Position numbers and translations under genes: made by a program. Under the pieces are notes generated by a model. It was not told the DNA's origin, searched no databases, and saw only the letters and a program-made list of their open reading frames with translations. From Clostridiales bacterium (GTDB lineage Bacteria; Bacillota; Clostridia; Lachnospirales; WQUN01), in assembly GCA_031270945.1 (NCBI GenBank), contig JAISWZ010000100.1, forward strand, positions 1 through 39,365: a stretch of 39,365 bases of DNA, written 5' to 3'. Positions within the stretch are counted from its first letter, which is position 1, and every line of letters starts with the position of its first letter. This document shows, one piece after another, positions 31,601 through 38,508 of the stretch.

Positions 31601-32841
31601 ACAGCGGCAACAGTGGCGGCAACAACGGCGGCGGCAACTCAAACAGCCAGCCAAGCTCTAATGCCCCTGAAGTTATAGCCGTTCCAGCGGCGAACAACAG
31701 CACTACTGTCGCTTACACCCCTATAGGCGAAACCGCGAAAGTGGAATTGCCAACGGAAAAGGTGGCAGAGCTAATAAAGAAGTCCGAGGGCGGCATCGCT
31801 GACATAGACTTGTCGAAATCCTCGGGAATAACAGCGGCCGAGCTTCCTGCTTCTGCCGTGAAAGAAATTGCGAAATCCGACTTGGGCTTGAGCGTATCTC
31901 TTCCAGCGGGCGAACTGACTTTGAATACAGAAGCGTTGGGAGAACTTGCAAAAGAGGCTGGAAGCAACGACATAGCGATAACGGTTTCAGCGCCAAAGTC
32001 ACTGAACTCCCTCCAGCAAGCAAAGATTGGCGACAGGCCGGCTTTTGACGTCTCAATATCCAGCGGCGGCAAATTTATAACAAAGTTTGGAAATGGCTTG
32101 CTGACTGTCAGCTTCCCGTATGAGCTAAAAACTCAAGAAAAACCTGAGCGAGTCAAAGTCTTCTTTATCGGCGCTGACGGAATCAAGCAAGACATGAAAG
32201 CTTCCTATAACGCCGCAACAAAGATCGCATCTTTCACAACAAGCCATTTGTCTACATTCTACATCAGCTATGAGGAATGGGTTAACACCTATCCTGATGT
32301 TTCCGGAAGCGAATGGTTCTATGAGTATGTTAAGTGCGTAAGCGAGATCGGCCTGATGAGCGGGACAAGCAAAGGCTTTGAGCCTGACTCCGAGCTGTCT
32401 CGGGCCATGCTTGTGACAATCCTTTTCAACCTTGCGAAGCCCTCTGGCGGAGCTGGCGCAACAAGCTTCTCAGACGTACCATCTGGCCAATGGTACAGCG
32501 ATCCAATAGCTTGGGCTGCCAACGCAGGCATTGTGTCTGGAACAGGCAGCGGCAAGTTTGAGCCAAACAGATCAACAACACGAGAGGAAATGATGGCAAT
32601 CCTGTTCCGCTTTGCAAAGTGGCAAGGAAAAGGCCCAGGCATCAACTTGAATCTCAGGCTGGAGTATCCTGACGCGAGAGAGATCTCCAGCTGGGCCATC
32701 GAGGCTGTGATGTGGACGACTATGAAAGGCATAGTATCAGGAACGCCTATCAACGGAGTCAACTTCATAAACCCAAAAGGCACATCAACAAGAGCTCAAG
32801 CGGCAACGATCATTACCAGATACATGGACGCCACAGAGTAA
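25690..32841 (+). CDS. Giant SLH surface protein with transglutaminase-like domain and 11 Ig-like repeats
   Basis: A 2383-residue secreted protein. Residues 1-32 are a signal peptide. A conserved block, LPVGGVLPFVPLPLSPEEAE, follows near 50. A transglutaminase/protease-like domain (about 250-360) has Cys302 (GPVCEAYAEAY), His338 (GGHAWN) and Asp353 (YYADPTWDD), a complete catalytic-type triad. Three fibronectin-III-like modules cover about 686-1000. Eleven Ig-like (He_PIG-type) repeats of about 88 residues run from about 1002 to 1965, each like PSITTSSLPGGTVG ... GLTLS ... GVISGTP. A Gly/Ser/Asn linker, a common pre-SLH domain and three SLH repeats (about 2198-2383, with EWFYEYV, GIVSGTGSGKFEPN, TREEMMAI) finish the protein and would hold it to wall polymers. 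The ATG has AAGGAGGG upstream. It probably acts as an adhesin or as a wall- or peptide-modifying enzyme. Confidence 0.95.
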   Translation: MHSKFKVINKTLAFLLALVFAFALMPVVTTSASQAGIAISPPDYDLPVGGVLPFVPLPLSPEEAEDIPVLVKGKKKSLLGPQAYVAPSVPGGTNYGYEWLRTASDSTINDNRSILLGLYESFVEFSDKTYSSTGTFADMDDRSDLVTNGSVDATSLGLKVDVSGTSINTAGENSKKTIALLNLAWSSFIYDNPQYYLFDTFWLFKASGGPSIATLTAFIPTISAEYKTYSARQSLNALIESKYQEYAQLAGTVSTEYEKARIVHDKILAERDYSFVNNNPDTNAYAHNILGVMDTSTRGPVCEAYAEAYAYILHRLGIEASVLVGKASSGGSGGDGGHAWNIVKIGDAYYYADPTWDDCETIGLSGKYNDSGNEKNIMHYNYFLVGTGDDVNFGTTGTQVFTASHAVADHSGENGYYLYGLPAIADSKSSISPSTKTWINSFLQRGDIFDNYFIAFTNKRTDQLGSDSTALFTNDNGSNLYDWNAQNNRSFGAYTVDSHSTDIAVNAPMYKWVYNKTGTDITTIFPSSSPVDSKDTYDIVVEKPYKSGKNRAWTYGKGNYAGLDFGMVTLSFADATATVADATISGNTDTGLAAGQTATLTLANASVARTGLSNLDASDWFTGLPPGISVVANGAELSKTITLSFSGTPESASTSAFEITIPKSAQTSGNDLAVTANASAKFEIADKTAPVITGAAAPYPGDTSATLNFNSTEAGTGYYLIKSASEAAPDADAIKSSDTSFTVGLGQNSVEVAGLSASTAYKAYIIVEDAALNRSAVAAIEFTTAAEPDTTAPVISGFTLTDINHKGAKLEFTSDEDGTCYYLAILASEEAPDAGTIKSASNNFEAGASQNDIILTGLSASTAYKTYIVIEDKALNQSSIASIEFTTAVAPDVTAPVITGASATNLSHDGATLGFTSSEAGTYYYLVLPSADPEVPAAADVKAQGATTSGSASNGANSINLTGLSASTDYKAYIVVEDAATPPNLSDVASVTFSTVAAPVAPSITTASLPGGTVGAFYSQTLLATGDAPITWTITIGSLPAGLALTGDGIISGTPSTAGTGSFTVKATNATDNDTQELSIAISSAPVKPTITTSFLADGTVGTPYNQTLEATGTAPITWSIVAGDLPDGLSLTPATGVISGTPLTASSIMFTVLATNPAGENDRALSIAISPAPAKPSITTSSLPGGIVGTPYNQTLQATGDAPITWTIAGNLPDGLSLTPATGVINGTPSTAGTSNFTVKATNATGDDTQELSIAISPSPVKPTITTSSLPDGTVGASYSQTLDATGTAPIKWAITTGSLPAGLTLSEDGVISGTPTAAGTGSFAVKATNSADDDTKGLSISISAASVPPSITTSSLPGGTVGTSYSKTLEATGDAPITWTITTGSLPAGLTLSNAGVISGTPTAAGTGSFGVQASNSAGYDTKGLSISISAASVPPSITTSSLPGGTVGVSYSQTLEATGDAPIAWAVAGDLPDGLTLSSTTGVISGTPSTAGTSSFTVKATNATGYDTQTLSIAISAASVVPSITTSSLPNGTAGVHYSQSLQATGDSPITWTVSAGALPDGLSLASTGVISGTPAVAETSTFTVKAANSAGNDTKELSVAIIAAPVLPSITTSTIPGGTVGVSYSQSLSATGDSPITWTVSAGVLPDGLNLTTAGVIIGTPTVAGNKTFTVKASNSSGSDTQGLSISISEAPVSSVAPSITTSSLPDGKVGALYSQALAATGDAPITWTVSAGALPDGLSLASTGVISGTPSTTGISSFTLTAENSSGQDSLELSLAIKEASPEPVAPSITTSTLPDGAVGASYSQTLEALGDALIEWTVTSGALSAGLTLSSTGIISGTPSEAGTSTFTVAATNSAGVDKKELNLTISDGLVAPVAPSITTSSLPGGTVGYRYSQALSATGDSPITWTIDGTLPAGLSLSESGVISGIPTRAGTSAFTATASNFAGDDSKKLSVTISSASIGGGSDSGNSGGNNGGGNSNSQPSSNAPEVIAVPAANNSTTVAYTPIGETAKVELPTEKVAELIKKSEGGIADIDLSKSSGITAAELPASAVKEIAKSDLGLSVSLPAGELTLNTEALGELAKEAGSNDIAITVSAPKSLNSLQQAKIGDRPAFDVSISSGGKFITKFGNGLLTVSFPYELKTQEKPERVKVFFIGADGIKQDMKASYNAATKIASFTTSHLSTFYISYEEWVNTYPDVSGSEWFYEYVKCVSEIGLMSGTSKGFEPDSELSRAMLVTILFNLAKPSGGAGATSFSDVPSGQWYSDPIAWAANAGIVSGTGSGKFEPNRSTTREEMMAILFRFAKWQGKGPGINLNLRLEYPDAREISSWAIEAVMWTTMKGIVSGTPINGVNFINPKGTSTRAQAATIITRYMDATE
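27745..28692 (+). repeat. Three fibronectin-III-like modules
   Basis: Three successive segments of about 316 bases, each beginning DxTAPVI and containing GLSASTAYK or GLSASTDYK with a following VEDxA. The paralogue at 33526 has just one. Confidence 0.8.
28693..31584 (+). repeat. Eleven tandem Ig-like repeats of about 263 bp
   Basis: Eleven in-frame units, each starting at a PSITTS/PTITTS motif and carrying GxxxYSQTL, ATGDAPITWT, LPDGLSL or LPAGLTL and GVISGTPSTAG. Adjacent units, such as those near 29480-29990, are very similar in DNA, so the array can expand or contract by recombination. The antisense frames of the repeats stay open for long distances. Confidence 0.92.
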
Positions 32842-32869
32842 AGTAAAGTAAAGCAAAGTAAAGTAAAGT
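32838..32869. repeat. AAAGT pentanucleotide tandem repeat
   Basis: The stop codon TAA at 32839-32841 is the beginning of about six GTAAA-type 5-base units (one with a C), up to the terminator. Part of a pattern of simple-sequence tracts directly after stop codons in this window. Confidence 0.8.
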
Positions 32870-32903
32870 AAAGAAAGGGAGCGCATTCGCGCTCCCTTTC
32901 TTT
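32870..32903 (+). terminator. Terminator of the first surface protein gene
   Basis: A 15-bp stem AAAGAAAGGGAGCGC/GCGCTCCCTTTCTTT with loop ATTC, 28 bases after the stop codon. The second paralogue has a closely related terminator. Confidence 0.88.
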
Positions 32904-32976
32904 TGGCCAAGCCAAGGCCTTCGGACCTGCTCATAGCATCTTGCGCCAAAGGCCAATCTCCAAAAATGCCACAAGA

Positions 32977-33041
32977 AATTTGCATAGATATTTTCGGAAT
33001 GCAAATACTTTCTATGTTCCCGCTATCAATCGCTTGTTTTG
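32977..33041 (+). repeat. 65-bp interspersed repeat, copy 2
   Basis: Second copy of the unit at 24729-24793, in the same orientation, with about six differences. Confidence 0.75.
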
Positions 33042-33313
33042 AAAATCTCGCTGTAGGGGCTAGAGCGTAGGCAAGGCGCTTTTTTTATCATACGCGCCAG
33101 GCAGAGCCCCAAAAGCTGCGCCAGCCTTCCTTTGGCAATCCGAAAGCGAGAGCGTAACATCAGCTAGAGGTCTCAAGACCATGAAAACCCCCTCTTTCAT
33201 ATTTGATTTTTGGCCTATAGATGATGGCGCTTGGTTTGCGGGTTATTGATATTTTTGGATTCTTGCCAATGAGCGAAAAGAACTATGCATAAAACCATAT
33301 TCTCGCCAACTTG

Positions 33314-33413
33314 AAGCATATCCCAAAATTATAACCGAGGTGCCAGAAAAGTCCGGCGTTGAAGCATTCGCCAGGACTTTTCCGGCACCAATACGGAATT
33401 TTGGGATATGCAC
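33314..33413. repeat. Palindromic intergenic element, full copy 2 (100 bp)
   Basis: Nearly identical to 18478-18577: two differences (TATAACC for TATATCC, and GTGCCAG for GTGCCGG, which mismatches one inner pair). Such conservation over 15 kb suggests recent spread. It lies about 110 bases upstream of the second surface protein. Confidence 0.9.
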
Positions 33414-33484
33414 TTAAGGTTGTTTTTGAGCGAGAACCCGATTTGATTTATCAGATGCGTTCGATCATGAGCATGCGTTCGGCA

Positions 33485-33507
33485 AGCGGGTTATGTTTCG
33501 CAACCCG
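33485..33507 (+). promoter_or_regulatory. Leader hairpin of second surface protein gene
   Basis: GCGGGTT ... AACCCGC with a 9-base loop, followed by AGAATAAGGAGGGCTA and the ATG. The downstream block is shared with the first gene (AGAACAAGGAGGGCTA), while the arms are a base longer. Confidence 0.4.
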
Positions 33508-33525
33508 CAGAATAAGGAGGGCTAA

Positions 33526-36500
33526 ATGCTTAAAAAATGCAAGGTTGGCAAGATAGTCGCATTTCTGTTGGCGTTGGTTTTCACTTTGGCATTCATGTCT
33601 GGAAGCGCAATGAATGTGAAGGCGGCAGAAGGCAGTGCTGTGACAGCTAAGGTTCCGGAGCATGAACTGCCGGTAGGCGGCGTTCTTCCTATAGTTTCTC
33701 ACCCGCTAACTGCTGAGGAAGCGGCGGATATTCCGGTTTTAGTAAAAGCGAAAAAGAAAAGCCCTATCGGTGTGCAGGCTTATACTGGGCCTCAGGTACC
33801 GGGCGGCTCTGATTATGGGTATAATTGGTTGAATAACAGGCCTGAAAAAGCTACTCTGACTGGACTCTATGAAGCCTTTGTCCAATTTTCAGATGAAACT
33901 TATAAATCACAAACAAACTTCGATGTCTCAAGTTATGACAATAAATTCGCAGAAAATGGTAGTATAGACATATCCGCTTATCAACTTCCTTTTGACAAAA
34001 AAGAAACCTCGCCCGGCACAGAAATCGACTCCGAGGGGGCAAACACAAAGAATTCTCTTGTTCTGCTCTCTTTGGCGTGGAACGCTTTTATTTACGACAA
34101 TCCTCAATATTATCTGCTTTCTAACGGCTATGGACGCGGAACTGACAACGTCGCATCAGGAATATTTACCAATATAACTCCTTTCGTTTCCGTTGAGTTC
34201 AAGGATTACTCTATCCGACAAAAATACAACGATATCATCGAGAGAAAATATGCAGAATATTCTGATTTAGCCAAAACTGTAACTACCACATATGGAAAAG
34301 CGCGTTTTGTGCACGACAAAATATTGGCAGATCGTGATTATTCATTTATAGATGGCTTTCCTGACACGAGTGTTTATGCACATAACATCCTTGGAGTAAT
34401 GGATACATCAACAGACGGCCCAGTGTGCGAAGCCTATGCCAAAGCATATGCATATATACTAAATCGGCTAGGGATCGAAGCATCCGTGTGGGTTGGTTTA
34501 TCAACATCAGGCGGAAATGGCGGAGGCGGCGCTCACGCTTGGAATACTGTAAAAATAGACGAAAATCACTATTACGCGGATCTCACTTGGGATGATAGCG
34601 AGACTGTCAGCAATTTAGGTGGCAGTTCTGAAGACTCAAGAAAAAATGAACAGAACATCTTGCATTATAGCTTCTTTCTTGTAGGCGCAACTGAAGAAAT
34701 AATTACCGGTGATGCAAATTTAGGAGTTTTTACTGCATCGCATACTGTCGCAAATTCGTCCGGAACCGTTGATGACGTTTATCTTTACGATCTGCCAAAT
34801 CCTATAGCAAATACGAAGGCGGCAGATGACACAGCTAAAACATGGATTAACAGTTTTCTGCCATGGTATATGCCTAGCACTCATTTCATCGCTTTCACCG
34901 ATAAACTTCTTGACGAAACAGGAGCCTCGCCCTCGCTTTTCATTATGAGCAGTGGTACCCCTGTCTGGGTTGGACAAAATAAGCGTTCGTTTGGAACACT
35001 TTTTGTTGACAAGGATTCAACCGATATTGCAGTTAATGCACAGGCATACAAATGGGATCATACCGGCACCAGTGGGAATATATCCCAGGTATTTGCCAAT
35101 CCAACACCTATCGCAGAAAATTCCGACTATGTGATAGAAGTTGAAAAGCCCTATAAATCAGGAGAAAACAGAGCCTGGGTATATGGCAAAGGCACCTATG
35201 CCGGTTTGGATTTCGGCTGGGTAACCCTTGATTTAAAAGACGCGGTTGCAACGGTAGCCGACATTGCCGTTGCTGGTGATGTTGGCACTGTACTAATAGA
35301 ATCAAAAGCGACTCTCACGCTGAAAAACGCATCAGTAGTTAGAACAGGCTTGGCCTCTGAAGACGCTAAAAGCTGGTTTACAGGTTTGCCCAGCGGAATA
35401 TCCGTGACAGCAAATGGTGCCGCTCTATCAAACACTATAGAGCTTACTTTCTCTGGAACTCCAACAAGCGGCTCCAATTCTCCATTTAAGATCACCATAC
35501 CTGAATCAGTGCAGACAAGCGGCAATGATCTGTCTGTTGAAACGAATCCAGATGCCAAGTTTGCAATTGTTGATACAGTAGTTCCAACCATCTCCAATCT
35601 CGATGTCCCATCCGCAACCCACAACAGTGCAACTCTGACCTTTAATTCCAGCGAAGCTGGGACTGGTTACTATCTCGTGCGCCCAGAGAACGATACAGAA
35701 TTGCCTGTTGCGGCAAATATAAAAGCGAGCGGCAAAAGCTTTACAGTTACTTCAGGCCCGAACACGGTCACTGTCAACGAACTTGATGCATCCGCAGATT
35801 ACAAGGTTTACGTCGTTGTTGAAGACGCATCTTCAAACCTCTCGACTCTCGCCACAAAAGAGTTCTCCACTTTAGCGGCTCCTATAGGCCCTGCAAAGCC
35901 ATCCATTACGACATCGTCCCTTACAGATGGAACAGTTGGAGAGGACTACAGCTATACTCTCGAAGCAACAGGCGACGGTACCATAAAATGGACTGCGACA
36001 AATCTTCCTGCCGGGCTTACCCTTTCAGAGTCAGGCATTCTCAGCGGAACGCCTACAACTGCTGGATCCTCTCAAGTCACTGTAACAGCGAAAAATGATG
36101 TTGACAGCGACAGCGCTGAACTTACTATAGTAATAAAAGACGCTCCATTGCAGCTAATTCCTGTCATAACGACATCAAGCCTCCCAGATGGAACTATTGG
36201 CGTTTTGTACAGCCATAAGCTCACGGCAAATGGCGAGGAACCCATAGAATGGTCAGTGACAGCTGGAGCTCTTGGTCTCGAACTTACGCCAGACGGCATA
36301 GTCAGCGGAACTCCATTAACGGTTGGAACGCAAACGTTCACTGTGGCTGCGGAAAACGTCCATGGCATTGACACAAAAGAGCTGACCCTGACCGTAACTG
36401 AAGTACCACAAGTTGTACCAGTTGCGCCGACAATCACGACATCGTCTCTTCCAAGCGGAACAGTGGGAACGGCATACAGCCAAACCCTGACTGCTACTGG

Positions 36501-37929
36501 AGACGAGCCTATAGAATGGTTTGTGGAAGACGGAGATCTTCCAAACGGCTTAGTTCTCTCACCTGATGGAATCATCAGCGGAACCCCAACAACTGCTGGC
36601 GCAAAAACATTCTTTGTATATGCCATAAACGATGCTGGTTATGGCGAAAAGGAACTAAGCATTACAATTTACGCCGTGTCAAGCGGTGGAGGCAGCGGAG
36701 GTGGAGGAAGCGGCGGCAGCACTTACAACCCGCCAAGCACATCTTCTAGCACTCCTGAAACCGTAAATGTTCCTGCGGCAAACAACAGCACTACTGTCGG
36801 ATATGTTCCTAGCGGCGAAACCGCGAAAGTGGAGTTGCCTTCAGGAAAAGTGACAGAGATAATAAGCAAGTCCAAAAACGGGATCGCTGACATCGATCTA
36901 TCGAAAGCTTCCGGAATAGCGGCAGCTGAGCTTCCATCAACAGCGGTAAAGGAATTTGCGAAATCCGATTTGGGCCTTAGCGTAGCCCTTCCTTCAGGCG
37001 AAGTGTCCTTTGACGCAACAGCTCTGAGCAAGATCTCAGGAGAAGCCAAAGGGAACGAAATAACAATAATACTGAAGCCCGCAAAATCCCTGAACGCCAT
37101 CCAGCAAGCAAAGGTTGGCAACAGGCCAGTCTTCGATGTTTCAATATCAAGCGGAGGGATATTCTTCACAAGCTTAGGAAACGGATATTTGACAGTCAAA
37201 TTCCCGTATGCCATGAAGCCTCTTGGAAAGCCTGAGCGCGTGAAGATCTATTGCCTTAGAACTGATGGAAGCATAGAAGACATGAAGGCTTCTTACAACG
37301 TTTCAACAAAGATCGCATCCTTTACTACCAATCACTTGTCGACTTACTACATCAGCTACGACGAATGGATTAACACCTATCCTGATGTATCTGGCAACGA
37401 GTGGTTCTACGAGTATGTTGAGCGCGTAAGCGAGATCGGACTCATGAGCGGGACAGACAAAGGCTTTGAGCCTAACACTAACCTGACTCGATCAATGGTT
37501 GTAACGATCCTGTTCAACCTGGCAAAGCCCGCTCGCGGAGCGAACACGACGAACTTCACAGACGTTCCTTTGGGCCAGTGGTACAGCGACCCGATAGCTT
37601 GGGCAGCTAGCGCAGGCATTGTTTCCGGAACGGGCAACAACAAGTTTGAGCCTAACAGATCAGTCACACGCGAGGAAATGATGGCAATCCTATACCGCTT
37701 TGCGAGGTGGCAAGGAAAAGGCCCGGTAGGCAACTGGGCTATACGCTTGGATTATCCAGACGTGAACGAAGTCTCTGACTGGGCTGGCGAGGCAGTGATG
37801 TGGACAACGATGAAAGGCATAGTATCTGGAACGCCTGTCAACGGAGTCAACGTCATAAACCCGAAAGGCACATCCACAAGAGCTGAAGCGGCAACGATTA
37901 TCAGCAGATATATTGACGCCGTAGAGTAA
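33526..37929 (+). CDS. SLH surface protein paralogue with transglutaminase-like domain and 3 Ig-like repeats
   Basis: A 1467-residue paralogue of the upstream protein with the same plan. It has a signal peptide (1-32), the LPVGGVLPIVSHPLTAEEAA block and a transglutaminase-like domain with Cys301 (GPVCEAYAKAY), His337 (GAHAWN) and Asp352 (YYADLTWDD). One fibronectin-III-like module (about 682-785) and three Ig-like repeats (about 792-1050) follow. After a Gly/Ser linker and the pre-SLH domain, three SLH repeats (about 1282-1467) anchor it to the wall. The N-terminal domain is more diverged than the SLH end, and its DNA is more AT-rich than that of the first gene. AATAAGGAGGGCTAA precedes the ATG. 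A duplicated pair with different stalk lengths suggests different reach from the cell surface; the enzyme activity is inferred only from the triad. Confidence 0.95.
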   Translation: MLKKCKVGKIVAFLLALVFTLAFMSGSAMNVKAAEGSAVTAKVPEHELPVGGVLPIVSHPLTAEEAADIPVLVKAKKKSPIGVQAYTGPQVPGGSDYGYNWLNNRPEKATLTGLYEAFVQFSDETYKSQTNFDVSSYDNKFAENGSIDISAYQLPFDKKETSPGTEIDSEGANTKNSLVLLSLAWNAFIYDNPQYYLLSNGYGRGTDNVASGIFTNITPFVSVEFKDYSIRQKYNDIIERKYAEYSDLAKTVTTTYGKARFVHDKILADRDYSFIDGFPDTSVYAHNILGVMDTSTDGPVCEAYAKAYAYILNRLGIEASVWVGLSTSGGNGGGGAHAWNTVKIDENHYYADLTWDDSETVSNLGGSSEDSRKNEQNILHYSFFLVGATEEIITGDANLGVFTASHTVANSSGTVDDVYLYDLPNPIANTKAADDTAKTWINSFLPWYMPSTHFIAFTDKLLDETGASPSLFIMSSGTPVWVGQNKRSFGTLFVDKDSTDIAVNAQAYKWDHTGTSGNISQVFANPTPIAENSDYVIEVEKPYKSGENRAWVYGKGTYAGLDFGWVTLDLKDAVATVADIAVAGDVGTVLIESKATLTLKNASVVRTGLASEDAKSWFTGLPSGISVTANGAALSNTIELTFSGTPTSGSNSPFKITIPESVQTSGNDLSVETNPDAKFAIVDTVVPTISNLDVPSATHNSATLTFNSSEAGTGYYLVRPENDTELPVAANIKASGKSFTVTSGPNTVTVNELDASADYKVYVVVEDASSNLSTLATKEFSTLAAPIGPAKPSITTSSLTDGTVGEDYSYTLEATGDGTIKWTATNLPAGLTLSESGILSGTPTTAGSSQVTVTAKNDVDSDSAELTIVIKDAPLQLIPVITTSSLPDGTIGVLYSHKLTANGEEPIEWSVTAGALGLELTPDGIVSGTPLTVGTQTFTVAAENVHGIDTKELTLTVTEVPQVVPVAPTITTSSLPSGTVGTAYSQTLTATGDEPIEWFVEDGDLPNGLVLSPDGIISGTPTTAGAKTFFVYAINDAGYGEKELSITIYAVSSGGGSGGGGSGGSTYNPPSTSSSTPETVNVPAANNSTTVGYVPSGETAKVELPSGKVTEIISKSKNGIADIDLSKASGIAAAELPSTAVKEFAKSDLGLSVALPSGEVSFDATALSKISGEAKGNEITIILKPAKSLNAIQQAKVGNRPVFDVSISSGGIFFTSLGNGYLTVKFPYAMKPLGKPERVKIYCLRTDGSIEDMKASYNVSTKIASFTTNHLSTYYISYDEWINTYPDVSGNEWFYEYVERVSEIGLMSGTDKGFEPNTNLTRSMVVTILFNLAKPARGANTTNFTDVPLGQWYSDPIAWAASAGIVSGTGNNKFEPNRSVTREEMMAILYRFARWQGKGPVGNWAIRLDYPDVNEVSDWAGEAVMWTTMKGIVSGTPVNGVNVINPKGTSTRAEAATIISRYIDAVE
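35899..36678 (+). repeat. Three tandem Ig-like repeats of about 260 bp
   Basis: Three units with the same PSITTSS ... GTxGxxYSxxL ... GIxSGTPxTxG framework as the eleven in the first protein, but much less alike as DNA. This suggests an older, stable array. Confidence 0.85.
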
Positions 37930-37943
37930 GGAGAAAAAGAGCG

Positions 37944-37977
37944 AAAGAGAGGGAGCGCATGCGCGCTCCCTCTCTTT
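37944..37977 (+). terminator. Terminator of the second surface protein gene
   Basis: A 15-bp stem AAAGAGAGGGAGCGC/GCGCTCCCTCTCTTT with loop ATGC and a following TT. The core GGGAGCGC/GCGCTCCC is the same as in the first paralogue, so the terminator was probably duplicated with the gene. Confidence 0.9.
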
Positions 37978-38135
37978 TTGCATTTTGAGGCGCTGGCATG
38001 GCAATGGGTACGTCTATGCGCTTTGCTTCAAACCACTGCTCTGGACGCTAGCCAAGCGCCTTTATGTCAGTTTTTACGCGTGAGATGCACGAATTAGCAA
38101 CCGCAATGTTCGACACAAATCGAGATATGTGCCAA

Positions 38136-38164
38136 TTGCATTTTTATCTTCAGAGTGATATACT
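38136..38164 (+). promoter_or_regulatory. Promoter in front of a degenerate region
   Basis: TTGCAT and TATACT (five of six to TATAAT) with a 17-base spacer, followed by GGAG and an ATG at 38210. It appears functional, but the reading frame it serves looks like a remnant. Confidence 0.5.
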
Positions 38165-38279
38165 ATAGGTGACTAAGTTCTCACATCGAGAAACAGTGGA
38201 GAAGTTAGGATGAATTCATGTTTTGGACTTGCCCAGCCCCAATGCACGTCAAATTCACAAAAGCAGCCCAAGATTGCTT

Positions 38280-38415
38280 TGGGCTTACATGGCAGGATAG
38301 CCGCGCCTCAACAACACCGACTGGGGCGATGGCACCGAGCACAAAGCAGAAGACTGGCAAAATTTAGAGGGAATAGGCTATTACCTGTACGGACTTCCAA
38401 GGCGGCTCGGGCTAC
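38280..38415 (+). pseudogene. Decayed fragment of a third surface-protein paralogue
   Basis: In the frame starting at 38301, the residues EGIGYYLYGLP are encoded by DNA nearly identical to the GYYLYGLP segment of the first surface protein (about 26931-26955). The frame ends with stops on both sides (38298 and near 38412). Just upstream, GLTWQD in another frame resembles the DLTWDD of the transglutaminase-like domain. In the intact proteins these motifs are about 70 residues apart; here they are about 30, so an internal deletion and a frameshift are likely. This is inferred from short matches. Confidence 0.5.
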
Positions 38416-38508
38416 GGTTTTGCTAGGTCATTTCGCTTTTACAAAATATAATAAAACATATCGACAAAAATAAAGCAAAAAAATATACTCAATAATAGGA
38501 GGAATATA

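Larger units (their letters stand above)
32842..33525. other. Intergenic region between the two surface protein genes
   Basis: About 680 bases. It contains a tandem repeat, a terminator (32870-32903), a copy of the 65-bp repeat (32977-33041), a full palindromic element (33314-33413) and the leader hairpin of the second gene (33485-33507). A weak promoter pair, TTGAGC and TATCAG with a 17-base spacer, is at 33426-33454. No gene is seen. Confidence 0.55.
37930..38508. other. Intergenic region after the second surface protein, with remnants
   Basis: About 580 bases. It contains a terminator (37944-37977), a good promoter (38136-38164), an 87-codon open frame (38210-38473) that I do not accept as an intact gene, and decayed pieces of a surface-protein gene (38280-38415). 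Base composition drops towards AT-rich from about 38440. Confidence 0.5.

Noticed and set aside
28740..31703. Long open frames on the minus strand across the Ig-like repeats, up to 344 codons
   Set aside because: They repeat with the period of the plus-strand array and arise from its codon pattern. They have no ribosome binding sites and no independent domain features.
38210..38473. 87-codon plus-strand frame with a promoter and GGAG
   Set aside because: Its protein shows no recognisable feature, while another frame within it matches a surface-protein motif, so I treat the area as a remnant.
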